Shown: positions 26,152 to 35,900 of the stretch, piece after piece
Position numbering within the stretch: position 1 is the stretch's first letter
How the letters are laid out: every line of letters starts with the position of its first letter
Source: Streptomyces sp. SA15
Lineage (GTDB): Bacteria; Actinomycetota; Actinomycetes; Streptomycetales; Streptomycetaceae
Assembly: GCF_002291145.1 (NCBI RefSeq)
Contig: NZ_NTGE01000211.1
Span: forward strand, 121,399 to 185,398
Direction: 5' to 3'
Length of the DNA: 64,000 bases
Made by a program: the position numbers and the translations under genes
Notes under the pieces: model-generated
The model's database searches: none
Told to the model about the DNA's origin: nothing
What the model saw: only the letters and a program-made list of their open reading frames with translations

Positions 26152-27222
26152 ATGACGACCAACGGGGGCTTCGAGCCCGTCTTCTGCACCGTCGTACCGC
26201 CACACGTCCTCGACAAACTGGCACGGAACGACGACCCCGCACTCTCCGGTCCCGCCCGGCGCACCCTGATGCGCGACAGCGAGCTGCGCGGCCGTCGCCG
26301 CGTGACCACCGAGTTCCGCCTGGCCGCTGCCCCGACGGCGAAGGCACCGTCGGACCAGCCGCTGCGCACCATCTACGACGCCGAGCACAAGACCGACCTG
26401 CCCGGCACCAAGGTCCGCGGCGAGGGCACGGAACCCGGACAGGACGCCACGGTCAACCGCGCCTACTCCGGTCTCGGCGCCACCTTCGACCTCTTCCTCA
26501 AGGCCTACGGCCGCCACTCCATCGACGGCGACGGCCTGCCCCTGGACGCCACCGTCCACTACGACGAGAACTACGGCAACGCCTTCTGGAACGGCGAGCA
26601 GATGGTGTTCGGCGACGGCGACGGCGAGGTCTTCCTCGACTTCACCATCCCGATCGACGTCATCGGCCACGAACTCACCCACGGCGTCACCCAGTACACG
26701 GCCAACCTCACCTACTACGGCCAGCCCGGCGCCCTCAACGAGTCGATGTCCGACGTCTTCGGCGCGCTCATCAAGCAGTACACGCTCGGCCAGACCGCCG
26801 CCGAGGCCGACTGGCTGATCGGCGCGGGCCTGCTCGCCCCGAGCGTGACCGGCAAGGCCCTACGCTCCATGAAGGAGCCGGGCAGCGCGTACGACGACGA
26901 CGTCCTCGGCAAGGACCCGCAGCCCGCGACCATGGACGACTACGTCCGCACCGGCCGCGACAACGGCGGCGTCCACATCAACTCCGGCATCCCCAACCAC
27001 GCGTTCTACCTGGCCGCGACCGCCCTCGGCGGCTACGCCTGGGAGAAGGCCGGCCAGATCTGGTACGACGTCCTGACCGGCGGCGAGCTGACGGAGCGGG
27101 CGCTGTTCACCGACTTCGCCAAGCTGACGGTGAAGGCGGCGCGGGAGCGGTACGGCGACGGGGGCGAGGAGCTCCAGGCCGTGGAGAAGGCATGGGAGCA
27201 AGTCGGGGTGCGCATCCTCTGA
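26152..27222 (+). CDS. M4 (thermolysin-family) metallopeptidase, protealysin-like
   Basis: A 356-residue neutral metallopeptidase. The zinc site is HELTH (H173, E174, H177) with the third ligand in NESMSDVFG about 24 residues later, and the substrate-stabilising histidine is in GGVHINSGIPNHAFY. There is no signal peptide and only a short propeptide-like N-terminus (TVVPPHVLDKLARN ... RTIYDAEHK), which is the protealysin architecture, in contrast to secreted thermolysins. The ATG at 26152 follows AAGGG by eight bases; a GTG at 26143 is an alternative. An emfourin-type inhibitor gene follows after 21 bp. Protealysin-like enzymes act inside the cell or in competition between bacteria. Confidence 0.93.
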   Translation: MTTNGGFEPVFCTVVPPHVLDKLARNDDPALSGPARRTLMRDSELRGRRRVTTEFRLAAAPTAKAPSDQPLRTIYDAEHKTDLPGTKVRGEGTEPGQDATVNRAYSGLGATFDLFLKAYGRHSIDGDGLPLDATVHYDENYGNAFWNGEQMVFGDGDGEVFLDFTIPIDVIGHELTHGVTQYTANLTYYGQPGALNESMSDVFGALIKQYTLGQTAAEADWLIGAGLLAPSVTGKALRSMKEPGSAYDDDVLGKDPQPATMDDYVRTGRDNGGVHINSGIPNHAFYLAATALGGYAWEKAGQIWYDVLTGGELTERALFTDFAKLTVKAARERYGDGGEELQAVEKAWEQVGVRIL

Positions 27223-27243
27223 CTCCGTACTAGACAGGAACCC

Positions 27244-27510
27244 ATGCGTATTCAGGTGAGGCGCACGGGCGGATTCGCGGGCATCGAGCGGCACGCCGAG
27301 GTGGACACCTCGGGGCGGCCCGATGCCCAGGAGTGGCACGCCCTGGCCGAAAGCGCGGTGGCGTCCGGCCGGGGCACGCCCCCCATCGGGGTGCCGGACG
27401 GCTTCAGCTACCAGATCACCGTGGACGGTAAGACGGTCTACGCGGCCGATCCCCGGCTCACGGACGAGCAGCGGAAGCTGATCTCGAAGGTCTTGAAGGA
27501 GGGCGCGTAA
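27244..27510 (+). CDS. Emfourin-type M4 protease inhibitor
   Basis: An 88-residue protein beginning MRIQVRRTGGFAGIERHAEV, a pattern matching emfourin, the slow tight-binding inhibitor encoded next to protealysin in Serratia. A second conserved block is FSYQITVDGKTVYAADPRLT, and the C-terminal helix is EQRKLISKVLKEG. It lies 21 bp downstream of the M4 protease gene, so both are likely on one mRNA. Emfourin binds the active site of the mature enzyme. Here it may guard the cytoplasm against the protease. The identification rests on gene context and pattern; Serratia emfourin is longer (about 120 residues). Confidence 0.75.
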   Translation: MRIQVRRTGGFAGIERHAEVDTSGRPDAQEWHALAESAVASGRGTPPIGVPDGFSYQITVDGKTVYAADPRLTDEQRKLISKVLKEGA

Positions 27511-27583
27511 AAGGAGAGCGCGTAACTCGCTGTTCACGCCTGCCGGTTGACTTCCGTTACCGCCGATACGGATGATCCGGCGC

Positions 27584-28912
27584 ATGGCGACGAACCCGAT
27601 ACCCGTACCTGAGCTCCCGGCGTTCCCCGACTTCCCCGACGGCTTCCTGTGGGGCGTCTCGACCTCGGCCCACCAGATCGAGGGCGCGGCGGACGAGCGC
27701 GAGCCGTCCGTCTGGGACGCCTTCACGGCCGAGCCCGGACGGGTGAAGGACGGCTCGACGGCGGCGGTGGCCTGCGACCACTACCACCGCTACCGCGAGG
27801 ACGTGGCGCTCCTGGCCGACCTGGGCGTGGACGCGTACCGCTTCTCGATCTCCTGGCCGCGAGCGCGCTTCGAGGGCGGCCTCGACTTCTACGACCGCCT
27901 GGTGGACGAGCTGTGCGCGGCGGGCGTACGGCCGGTGCCGACGCTGTTCCACTGGGATCTGCCGGTCTCGCTGGACTGGCTCGACCGGGACACGGCGGCC
28001 CGCTTCGCCGAGTACGTGTCCGTGGTCGCCGAGCGCCTGGGCGACCGCGTCCAGAAGTGGATCACCATCAACGAACCCGCCGAACACACCCTGCTGGGCC
28101 ACGCCCTCGGCACCCACGCGCCGGGCAAGCAGCTCCTGTTCGACGCGCTGCCCGCCGCCCACCACCAGCTGCTGGCCCACGGTCTCGCCGTACGGGCCCT
28201 GCGCGCGGTCGGCGCCACGGACATCGGGATCGCCAACTCGCACGGGCCGACCTGGCCGGCGTCGGAGGAACAGACGGATGTGGAGGCGGCGGACTTCTAC
28301 GACGTACTGCTCAACCGGCTGTTCGCCGACCCGCTGCTGCTGGGCCGTTACCCGGAAGGCATCGGCGAGTTGATGCCCGGGGATGTCGAGTCGGACCTGA
28401 AGGTCATCTCCGAACCACTGGACTTCTACGGCATCAACTACTACGCGCCGACCCGCGTGGGCGCCCCACAGGGAACGGAGATCGAGTTCGGCGGGGTGAC
28501 CATGCCCGCCGAACTGCCCTTCTCCGTACGGGAGATCGAGGGCGTGCCGACGACGGACTTCGGCTGGCCGGTGGTCCCCGAGGGCCTGACGGAGCTGCTC
28601 ACCGGCTTCCGGGAGCGGTACGGAGACCGGCTGCCGCCCGTCGTCATCACCGAGAACGGCTGCAGTTACGAGGGCATCGACGACCAGGAGCGGATCGCCT
28701 ACCTGGACGGCCACCTCCGCGCGCTGCACAAGGCGGTGGAGGCGGGGGTGGACGTACGCGGGTACTTCGTCTGGTCGCTGCTCGACAACTTCGAGTGGGC
28801 GGAGGGGTACGCGCGGCGGTTCGGGCTGGTGCATGTGGACTACGAGACGCTCGCCAGGACCCCGAAGGCGTCGTACGGCTGGCTGCGGGACGTGCTCCGG
28901 GCGCAGAGGTGA
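27584..28912 (+). CDS. Beta-glucosidase, glycoside hydrolase family 1
   Basis: A 442-residue retaining beta-glycosidase. The acid/base glutamate is E164 in TINEP, the nucleophile E357 in ITENG, and the N-terminal FPDGFLWGVSTSAHQIEGA motif is the GH1 signature. There is no signal peptide, so it hydrolyses imported disaccharides such as cellobiose inside the cell. An ATG four codons earlier is possible; the start at 27584 gives the usual family N-terminus. The last base pairs overlap the GTG start of an MFS transporter (GTGA), which would have supplied the sugar, but that transporter is broken. Confidence 0.93.
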   Translation: MATNPIPVPELPAFPDFPDGFLWGVSTSAHQIEGAADEREPSVWDAFTAEPGRVKDGSTAAVACDHYHRYREDVALLADLGVDAYRFSISWPRARFEGGLDFYDRLVDELCAAGVRPVPTLFHWDLPVSLDWLDRDTAARFAEYVSVVAERLGDRVQKWITINEPAEHTLLGHALGTHAPGKQLLFDALPAAHHQLLAHGLAVRALRAVGATDIGIANSHGPTWPASEEQTDVEAADFYDVLLNRLFADPLLLGRYPEGIGELMPGDVESDLKVISEPLDFYGINYYAPTRVGAPQGTEIEFGGVTMPAELPFSVREIEGVPTTDFGWPVVPEGLTELLTGFRERYGDRLPPVVITENGCSYEGIDDQERIAYLDGHLRALHKAVEAGVDVRGYFVWSLLDNFEWAEGYARRFGLVHVDYETLARTPKASYGWLRDVLRAQR

Positions 28913-29471
28913 CTACCGCCCGTCTTTCGGGCGCCCTCGCCGAACCCGTCGACCGGGTCGGCCGGGGCTGGACGGCGGCGCTGTCGCTGGCCAACGTGGC
29001 GATCTGGGTCGGCTGGTACGGCCCGCTGCAGATCCTGCTGGCCCAGCAGGCGGAGGACTTCGCGCCCGGCACCGGGATGTCGAAGGAGACGCTGCTGGCG
29101 TGGGTGACCGGCATCGGCGCGGTCGTGTCGCTGGCGGCGAACCCGTTCTTCGGCGCACTGTCGGACCGCACCACGGCCCGCTGGGGCCGCCGTACGCCAT
29201 GGATCGTGGCCGGCGCGGCGGGCGGCGCACTGTCGGGGTGTTCATGTCGGTCGACTTCGCGCTGATGACGGACGTCCTGCCCGAGGCGCGGGACCGCGGG
29301 AAGGACCTCGGCGTCATCAACGTGGCCAACGCCCTGCCCCAGGTGGCAGCGCCCGCCCTCGCCGCGCCGATCGTCACCTACCTGGGCGGATACCGGGTGC
29401 TGTACGCGGTGGCGGCGGTGGCCTGGTTGGCGGGGGCGGTGCTGGTGGGGCGGATCAAGGGGATGGACTAG
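28909..29471 (+). pseudogene. MFS sugar transporter, internally deleted and frameshifted
   Basis: Remains of a major-facilitator transporter directly after the beta-glucosidase. The GTG start (28909) opens a frame with the N-terminal transmembrane part (AALSLANVAIWVGWYGPLQI ... LSDRTTARWGRRTPWIVAGA) that runs into an unrelated tail and stops at 29265. From about 29235 another frame carries the C-terminal part (FMSVDFALMTDVLPEARDRG ... VLYAVAAVAWLAGAVL), ending at 29471. Together only about 185 codons remain of roughly 420, so a large internal segment was lost and the frame changed at about 29235. It is unlikely to transport anything. Confidence 0.85.
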
Positions 29472-29490
29472 TCAGCCGCGGTTCGGAAAC

Positions 29491-29566
29491 GCCCCCAAGG
29501 GGTGCGGGGCTGTATCGATATGCGGCTACCGCCGCGTGGGCGCGACCAGCCACAACGGCCCCGCAG
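29491..29566. repeat. Streptomyces intergenic repeat, hairpin-forming
   Basis: Block beginning gcccccaaggggtgcggggc and containing ggcgcgaccagccacaacgg, a sequence seen between convergent genes throughout Streptomyces. TGCGGGGC (29503-29510) pairs with GCCCCGCA (29558-29565). It lies between the convergent MFS remnant and epimerase genes and may terminate transcription in both directions. Confidence 0.7.
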
Positions 29567-29593
29567 ACGCCCGACTACCATCGCGGCACCCCC

Positions 29594-30448
29594 TCAGAGC
29601 GCTCCTGCGTCCCGGGCCGCATAGACGCTCGGGTACAACGGCCGATACCCCAGCTCCCGGCGGATCCGCTCGGTGGAGGTGATCACCAACCACGGGTCAG
29701 GATCGGTACGCGCATACAGCTCGTCCGGCACCTCAACCCCGTTGAGCTGGTGCAGCTCAACCGCCGTAACAGGCGCATCGTCGGCGATGTTGTAGACACG
29801 GCCGGCGATCCCCGGCGCGTGCAGGATCCGCAGCAGCGCCTGGGCGACATCCGCGTGATGGCCCATCTGCAGCCGCTGCGTCGCCGCCCAGCTCCCCGCC
29901 CACATCAGGGACTGGGCGAGATGCGGATCGCCCTCGCCGTAGACGAACGGCAGCCGCCCGACGCGCACGTCCAGTCCCTCCAAGGCGAGCAGCTCCCGCT
30001 CGGCCGCTGCCTTGGACTCGGGGTAGGCGCCCCACATCGCCCCGCCGGGCCTGCTCTCGTCGTCCTCGGTCAGCGGGCGGCCCCGTCCGACGCCGTACAC
30101 CAGGCCTGTACTGACCTGCACGAACCTCTGCACACCGGCGGCCACCGCGGCACGGCCCAGCTCCACGGCCGCGTCCCGGTTGACGGCCCACGCCTCCTCG
30201 TCCGGGACCCCGCGGAAGGAGGCCGCGACGTTCACGACCGCGTCCACCCCGGCGACCGCCTTGCCGAGCGCCTCGGCGTCCCGCAGATCCCCGACGACGA
30301 CCTCGGCGCCCAGCCCCGCGAGCGGCTCGCCCCGGGCCGCATCGCGCACCAGCACCCGCACCCGCTCCCCGGGCCGGGCCTGCGCCAGCAGCCTCGGCAC
30401 GAAGCGCCGGCCGACCTGACCCGTCGTCCCTGTCACCAATGTCAGCAT
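29594..30448 (-). CDS. NAD-dependent epimerase/dehydratase (atypical SDR)
   Basis: A 284-residue Rossmann-fold protein. The dinucleotide loop is TGTTGQVGRR at the N-terminus, D in VVGDLRDAEAL follows strand three, and the SDR catalytic pattern is S/T then YPESK (YPESKAAAEREL). These place it among extended/atypical SDRs acting on nucleotide sugars or small carbonyl compounds. No substrate can be assigned. It is divergent from an MmyB-type regulator with 119 bp between the starts, a recurring pairing in Streptomyces in which the regulator controls the reductase. Confidence 0.88.
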   Translation of the reverse strand: MLTLVTGTTGQVGRRFVPRLLAQARPGERVRVLVRDAARGEPLAGLGAEVVVGDLRDAEALGKAVAGVDAVVNVAASFRGVPDEEAWAVNRDAAVELGRAAVAAGVQRFVQVSTGLVYGVGRGRPLTEDDESRPGGAMWGAYPESKAAAERELLALEGLDVRVGRLPFVYGEGDPHLAQSLMWAGSWAATQRLQMGHHADVAQALLRILHAPGIAGRVYNIADDAPVTAVELHQLNGVEVPDELYARTDPDPWLVITSTERIRRELGYRPLYPSVYAARDAGAL

Positions 30449-30567
30449 GATCTGCTCCTCTCGTCGCCGACCACCCTCGAACGGAGCCGGTACGAGCGGG
30501 AGAGACCCGTGGATCAGGGGATCGGCAGTCCCTGGATAAGCCGGGCGGTGTACAGGAGCCTGGAGGG

Positions 30568-31431
30568 GTGAACCGAGCCGAACTCGCCGACTTCCTGCGC
30601 CGCGGCCGTGGCCGCCTCAACCCGGCCGACGTGGGCCTCACGGCCGGCGCCCGCCGCCGTACGCCGGGGCTGCGCCGGGAGGAGGTGGCGGCGCTGACCG
30701 GGATGTCGGTGGACTACTACACGCGTCTGGAGCAGTCCCGCGGCCCGCGCCCGTCCCGCCAGATGCTGACGGCGCTGGCCCGCGCCCTGCGGCTCACGGA
30801 CGACGAACGCGACCACCTCTTCCACCTCGTGGGCGAGGAGCCCCCGCGCCGCGAGCCCACGACGGCGCATGTGCGCCCGGGCCTGCTGCTGCTCCTGGAC
30901 CGGCTGTACGACTGCCCCGCGCAGGTGGTCACGGACTGCGGTGACGTGCTGGCGCAGAACGCGATGGCGCGGGCGCTCGTCGGGGACGTCTTCGCACGCC
31001 CGCCCCGGGAACGCAACCTGACCCGTCTGTTCTTCCTGGACCCGGCGGCGCGCGACCTGTTCCCGCCCGAGGACCGGCCGCGGCATGCACGCGACCACGT
31101 GGCGAGCCTGCGGGCGGTGGCGGCCGCACGTCCCGACGACCCGCATCCGGCCGCGCTGGTGGCCGAACTGCGCGCGGCCAGCGAGGAGTTCGCGCGGCTG
31201 TGGGACAAGCACGAGGTGTCGCTGCGCCGCCCGTCGACGAAGCGCTTCCGGCATCCCTCGGTGGGCCTGCTGGAGCTGGAGTGCGAGGTCCTGCTCAGCC
31301 ACGAGCACCATCACCTGCTGATCGTCCACACGGCCTGCCCGGGCACGGAGTCCTACGAGCGCCTCCAACTGCTGCGGGTGGTGGGCCTGCAGGACATGTC
31401 CCCCAGCGGGAGTGGGGCGGGCCGGGACTGA
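30568..31431 (+). CDS. MmyB-like XRE transcriptional regulator
   Basis: A 287-residue regulator. The N-terminal helix-turn-helix of the XRE type is at residues 5-75, with the characteristic block RTPGLRREEVAALTGMSVDY followed by YTRLEQSRGP, and the C-terminal half is the MmyB ligand-binding (PAS-like) domain (WDKHEVSLRRPSTKRFRHPS near the end). Members of this family bind fatty acids or related lipids in structural work. GTG start at 30568. It is divergent from the epimerase and probably represses or activates it. It ends 118 bp before the lipase gene and is not obviously part of that unit. Confidence 0.9.
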   Translation: MNRAELADFLRRGRGRLNPADVGLTAGARRRTPGLRREEVAALTGMSVDYYTRLEQSRGPRPSRQMLTALARALRLTDDERDHLFHLVGEEPPRREPTTAHVRPGLLLLLDRLYDCPAQVVTDCGDVLAQNAMARALVGDVFARPPRERNLTRLFFLDPAARDLFPPEDRPRHARDHVASLRAVAAARPDDPHPAALVAELRAASEEFARLWDKHEVSLRRPSTKRFRHPSVGLLELECEVLLSHEHHHLLIVHTACPGTESYERLQLLRVVGLQDMSPSGSGAGRD

Positions 31432-31549
31432 ACGGCCGGGGCACCGACCGCCGTCCAGCCTTACCCTCTTGTCACTGTTTGCTCATGTGGCTCCGCTGGG
31501 CATCACCTGCCTGCTAGACAGTTCGCACGGCGAACCGGGGGGCGGCGCG

Positions 31550-32965
31550 GTGCGGAACAACACGGTCGAGGACCTGGTGGTGGTCGTCCCGGGGATCATG
31601 GGCAGTCGCCTGGCGGTGGCGGGACGCGAGGTGTGGAGTCCCTCGCCCGGGGCGGTGTGGGAGGTCATCAGGACGTTCGCGGGCTCGGTGCGGGACCTCG
31701 GGCTGCCGAAGGACATCGGCGACGACCATCCCGGGGACGGCGTCGAGCCGGTCGGGCTGTTCGGCTCACTGCACGCGTTACCCGGGGTGTGGCCGCTGAT
31801 CGCCGGGTACGACGGCCTGCTCGAGTGGCTGCGGGGGACGTTCACGCTGCGGGAGACGACGCCCGACGCGCCGGGGAACCTGGTGGAATTCGCCTATGAC
31901 TGGCGTCTGTCGTGCCGCTACAACGCCCGCCTCCTGCACCGCCGGATCGACGAGGCGCTGGGCCGGTGGCGGGCATCGGCCCCCGGGCGCGCGAACGCGC
32001 AGGTGCGGCTGATCTGCCATTCGATGGGCGGCTTGGTGGGCCGCTACTACGTCGAGTGCCTGGGCGGCGCGGAGGTCACCCGCACTCTGATCACCCTGGG
32101 CACGCCGCACCGGGGCTCGATCGGCGCGCTGGACTCCCTGGTGAGCGGTCACCGTATCGGCGGGCGGGGACCGAGGGTGGGCATCCTGACGGACTTCGCC
32201 CGCAGCCTCCCCTCCTTGCACCAGCTCATCCCCGACTACGCCTGCCTGGAGGGCCCCGCCGGGCTGGTGTACCCCCGTGAGGTCGCCGGTGGCCTGCCGG
32301 GGGTGGACCCGCACCTCATGCGGGACGCGGGCGACTTCCACACGGAGATCCGTACGGCCGCCGAGGCCCGGGTCGAGCAAGGCGGCAGCGACCAGCTGTG
32401 CCTGCCCGTGGTGGGGGTACGTCAGCCGACTCCGACGACCGCCGCCCTGGACGGTGAGCGGCTACGGCTGTGCGAAACCATCGAGGGCGTGGAGGAGGGC
32501 GGCGATGGGCGCGTACCACGGTTCGCGGCCTACCCCGCCGAGGTCTCCCTGGAGAGTGCGGCCGTCGGGGAGTCCTACGCCACGCACGGTGCCCTCAAGG
32601 CCCACAAGGAGGTACGCAGGGACCTGCTCAAGTATCTGTCCCCCAAGCCACGGGTCTGGCGTGGAGCCGAGCCCGCCTACCCGATGAGCGTGCGCGTTCC
32701 GGATCAGGTGCCCGCCGGCGAGCCGCTGACCGTACGGGCGGAAGCCGCCACGGCTCGGGAAGGAGCGGACGAACTGGCCGTCCAGGCGCTGCTGAAGGGC
32801 CCGAATCGCTTCAAGCAGCAGCGCACGCTGCGCAATCTCGGCGACGGCCGCTACGGAGGCCGGTTCACGGACCTCGCCCCAGGGCCGTACAGCGTCACGG
32901 TGCACGCGGTGGCGGACGACGCGGACAGTGGGGTGACGGTGCTGGTCCTGGTGGGGGACGTATGA
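31550..32965 (+). CDS. LCAT-like lipase/acyltransferase with C-terminal beta-rich domain
   Basis: A 471-residue alpha/beta-hydrolase of the lecithin:cholesterol acyltransferase (PF02450) group. The N-terminal oxyanion motif is VPGIMGSRL (about residues 12-20), the nucleophile S158 lies in CHSMGG, the acid is probably the aspartate of GGDGRVPRF and the histidine that of YATHGALKAHKE. After residue about 375 a domain of 90 residues (VRVPDQVPAGEPLTVRAEAA ... YSVTVHAVADDADSG) is predicted to be a beta-sandwich. No signal peptide is visible, so it acts in the cytosol or on the inner membrane face. The GTG start at 31550 is preferred; the longer frame crosses a stretch with no similarity. It overlaps the caspase gene by ATGA, so translation is coupled. 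Confidence 0.85.
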   Translation: MRNNTVEDLVVVVPGIMGSRLAVAGREVWSPSPGAVWEVIRTFAGSVRDLGLPKDIGDDHPGDGVEPVGLFGSLHALPGVWPLIAGYDGLLEWLRGTFTLRETTPDAPGNLVEFAYDWRLSCRYNARLLHRRIDEALGRWRASAPGRANAQVRLICHSMGGLVGRYYVECLGGAEVTRTLITLGTPHRGSIGALDSLVSGHRIGGRGPRVGILTDFARSLPSLHQLIPDYACLEGPAGLVYPREVAGGLPGVDPHLMRDAGDFHTEIRTAAEARVEQGGSDQLCLPVVGVRQPTPTTAALDGERLRLCETIEGVEEGGDGRVPRFAAYPAEVSLESAAVGESYATHGALKAHKEVRRDLLKYLSPKPRVWRGAEPAYPMSVRVPDQVPAGEPLTVRAEAATAREGADELAVQALLKGPNRFKQQRTLRNLGDGRYGGRFTDLAPGPYSVTVHAVADDADSGVTVLVLVGDV

Positions 32966-35900
32966 GCAGCTTTCCCAACGACCCACAGGCCGCCACGGGC
33001 ACGTTCCTGGCCGTCGTGTACCAGGCCTACGACGATCCGCGCTTCCAGCCCCTGGACGGCGCGGTCGGACAGATCGACGATCTGGCCGGTGCGCTGGGCC
33101 CCTTCGGCTTCCGGCCGACCGTGCTGGCCGATCTGGGGCAGCGAGCCCTGTCCGACGAACTCACCGACTGGGCCGGGGCATGGAAGACGGACGGAGGCCA
33201 CGGGCCTGCCGTGGCGGCCTGGTCGGGGCACGGCGAGATCACCCGTCAGGGCGAACTGCGTCTGGTGACCCGCGCGACGAGGGATCTCCGGGACGCGGAG
33301 CAGTACTTCACGGCCGAACGCCTCGCGGGCCGTGCGCTGTCGGCCGGGGCCGACCAGATCCTGATCCTGTTGGACACGTGCTACGCCGGTGCGGGTGCCC
33401 CGGCCGCCCTGGAAGAGGCGTTGAACGCCATGGCCGAACGGACTCTGCCGGAGCCCCGCCGGGCCTGGCTGGGTATCCTCGCCGCCTGCCAGGCCCACGA
33501 GCCGGCCGAAGGGGCCCGGGGCCTCCTGCTGGAGACGGTGCTGCGGGTGCTGCGCCACGGCCCGGCGCGGGGCAGCGCGCGTCTCGAGGGCGGGTACCGG
33601 CACGAGTGGAGCGTGCGCAACCAGGGCATCAGCGGCGAGACACTGGCGCTGGCCGTGATGGAGGACTGGCCCGACAGCGGACAGATCCCCGTACGGGCCT
33701 CGGCCGGCCGCCCCGAACGCATCTTCCGCAACCCGCTCTGGCGCCCGAACGCGGGCGAGGCCCTCGTGGAACACCTGGTCCTCGCGGCGAAGGGGATCGA
33801 CCCCACGGAGGAGGGCTGGTTCTTCACCGGCCGCAACCGGATCCTGCGGGAGATCACGGACTGGCTGGCGGAGGGGAAGGCGGGCCTGCTGCTGCTGACG
33901 GGCAGCGCGGGCTCGGGCAAGTCCGCGGTGGCGGGACGTATCGCCGCTCTGTCCCACGCGGAGGAACGCCGAGCCCTTTTCGTCCATGCTCCTCTGGGCG
34001 ACGACGATCCGGACCCGGGTGAGGGCAGTGTCGAGGCGGCTCTGCACCTGCGGGGCATGCACGTGCAGGACCTTGCCGAGGCGCTGGCCGAGCAGCTGGG
34101 TCTGCCCGCGCCGGAGACGCCGGCCGGTCTGATCGCCGAACTGGAGGGCCTGGAGGCCCGCGGTGCACGCCGCCACGTTCTGGTGCTGGACGGCCTGGAC
34201 GAGGCTGCCCCCGACCAGGCCGGTCCGATCGCCGACCGGCTCCTCGTCCCCCTGAGCCGGTTGTGCACCGTACTTCTGGCCTCGCGCGACCGCCCGTTCC
34301 AGCCCCACCGCGAGCCCGGCGAAACCCTGAACGCGGCACTGACCCGCACCATCGGAGCCACAGTGCGCGTGCTGGACCTCGACGAGGAGGAGGACACCAC
34401 CGAGGACATCGCCGCGTATGTACGCCGACGGCTGGTGGCCGACGACATTCCTGAGGGCACGGCCGACGACATCGCTCCCGTAGTGGCCGAACGAGCCGTC
34501 GGCAGCAAGGGCGGATTCCTCTTCGCCCGTATCGTCGCCTCCGCGCTGGCCCGCCATCTCGCCTCGGATCCCACCCGGTCCTGGCGCGAGCAGATCCCGG
34601 AGGGCATCACCGACGCCCTCGACCGCGACCTCGCGGCCGGCGCGGTGCGGCACCGCGACGGCCACCGGGTGCCGCACGCGGCCGACGACCTGCTGACCGC
34701 TCTGGCCTGGGCGGCCGGCAACGGCATGCCCGCGCACGGTGTGTGGGAGACGGTGGCGAAAGCCGTGAGCCGGGACGGTACGGCCTACGGGCCCGAGGAC
34801 ATCGACTGGGTACTGGCGCACTACGGCCGGTACATCGTGGAGGACAGCGACGGGCAGCAGGCCGTGTACCGGCTCTATCACCGGGAGCTCGTCGCTCATC
34901 TCCAGAGCTTCGGGGCGAGAGATCTGCCGGAGGGCAGGACACCGGCTCCGTGGGCCGTCATCGATGCGCTCGTGGCGCTCGTCCTGCGGCAGACCGGGGG
35001 TGGGAGGCAGCCGGAGGAGGCGAACGGCTATCTGCGGCGGCACCTGGCGGATCACGCCCTGCCGGCGGCGAACGTCGGGATCGCCGTGCTGAGGAAACTC
35101 GTGGCGGTCAATTCCGCCGCGTATGTTCCCGTTCTCGCGTCCGCGTTGCACGCTCTCTCCGTGTACTGCCGGCTGGCCGGACTGCCTCTGGACTCGGTAG
35201 AGCTGGCCGACGAGGCCGTTCGCATCCACCGTGAGCTCGCCCACGACAACCCCTCAGCCCACCGGCCCGACCTGGCGGCCTCGCTCAACAACCTCGCAGC
35301 CCAGCTTGGGGAGGCCGGGCGGCGGGACGAAGCCCTGGAAGCGGCCCGGGAAGCCGTCCGCATCCGCCGCGAACTCGCCCACGACAACCCCTCAGCCCAC
35401 CGGCCCGACCTGGCGATCTCACTCAACACTCTGTCCAGTCGCGCATCGGACGTCGGACGCCTGGACGAGGCCCTGGAACCGGTCCAGGAAGCCACCTCCC
35501 TCTACCGCGAACTCGCCCGCGACAACCCCGCCGCCCACACCCCCTATCTGGCGGCCACACTCAACAATCTCGCCAGACAGCTCTCGGAAGCGGGGCGGCG
35601 GGAAGAAGCGGTGCACATCGTCGAGGAAGCCACCTCCCTCTACCGCGAACTCGCCATGACCAGTTCGGCCGCCCATCTGCCCGACCTCGCGGCGTCACTC
35701 AACAACCTCGCAGCGCAACGGGCGGAAGTCGGACAACGGGAGGAAGCCGTGGCGCCCGCCCAGGAAGCCGCCTTCCTCTACCGGGAATTCGCGCGTACCA
35801 GTCCGGCTGCCTACCAACCGAAGCTGGCGATGGCCCTCAGCAACCTCTCCAACCGGCTGAGGGCGGTGGGGCGGCGGCAGGAAGCCGTGGCGCCGGCCCA

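Noticed and set aside
32851..35244. A 797-residue frame on the minus strand across the caspase gene
   Set aside because: It is opposite clear caspase and Walker motifs and has shadow composition without domains.
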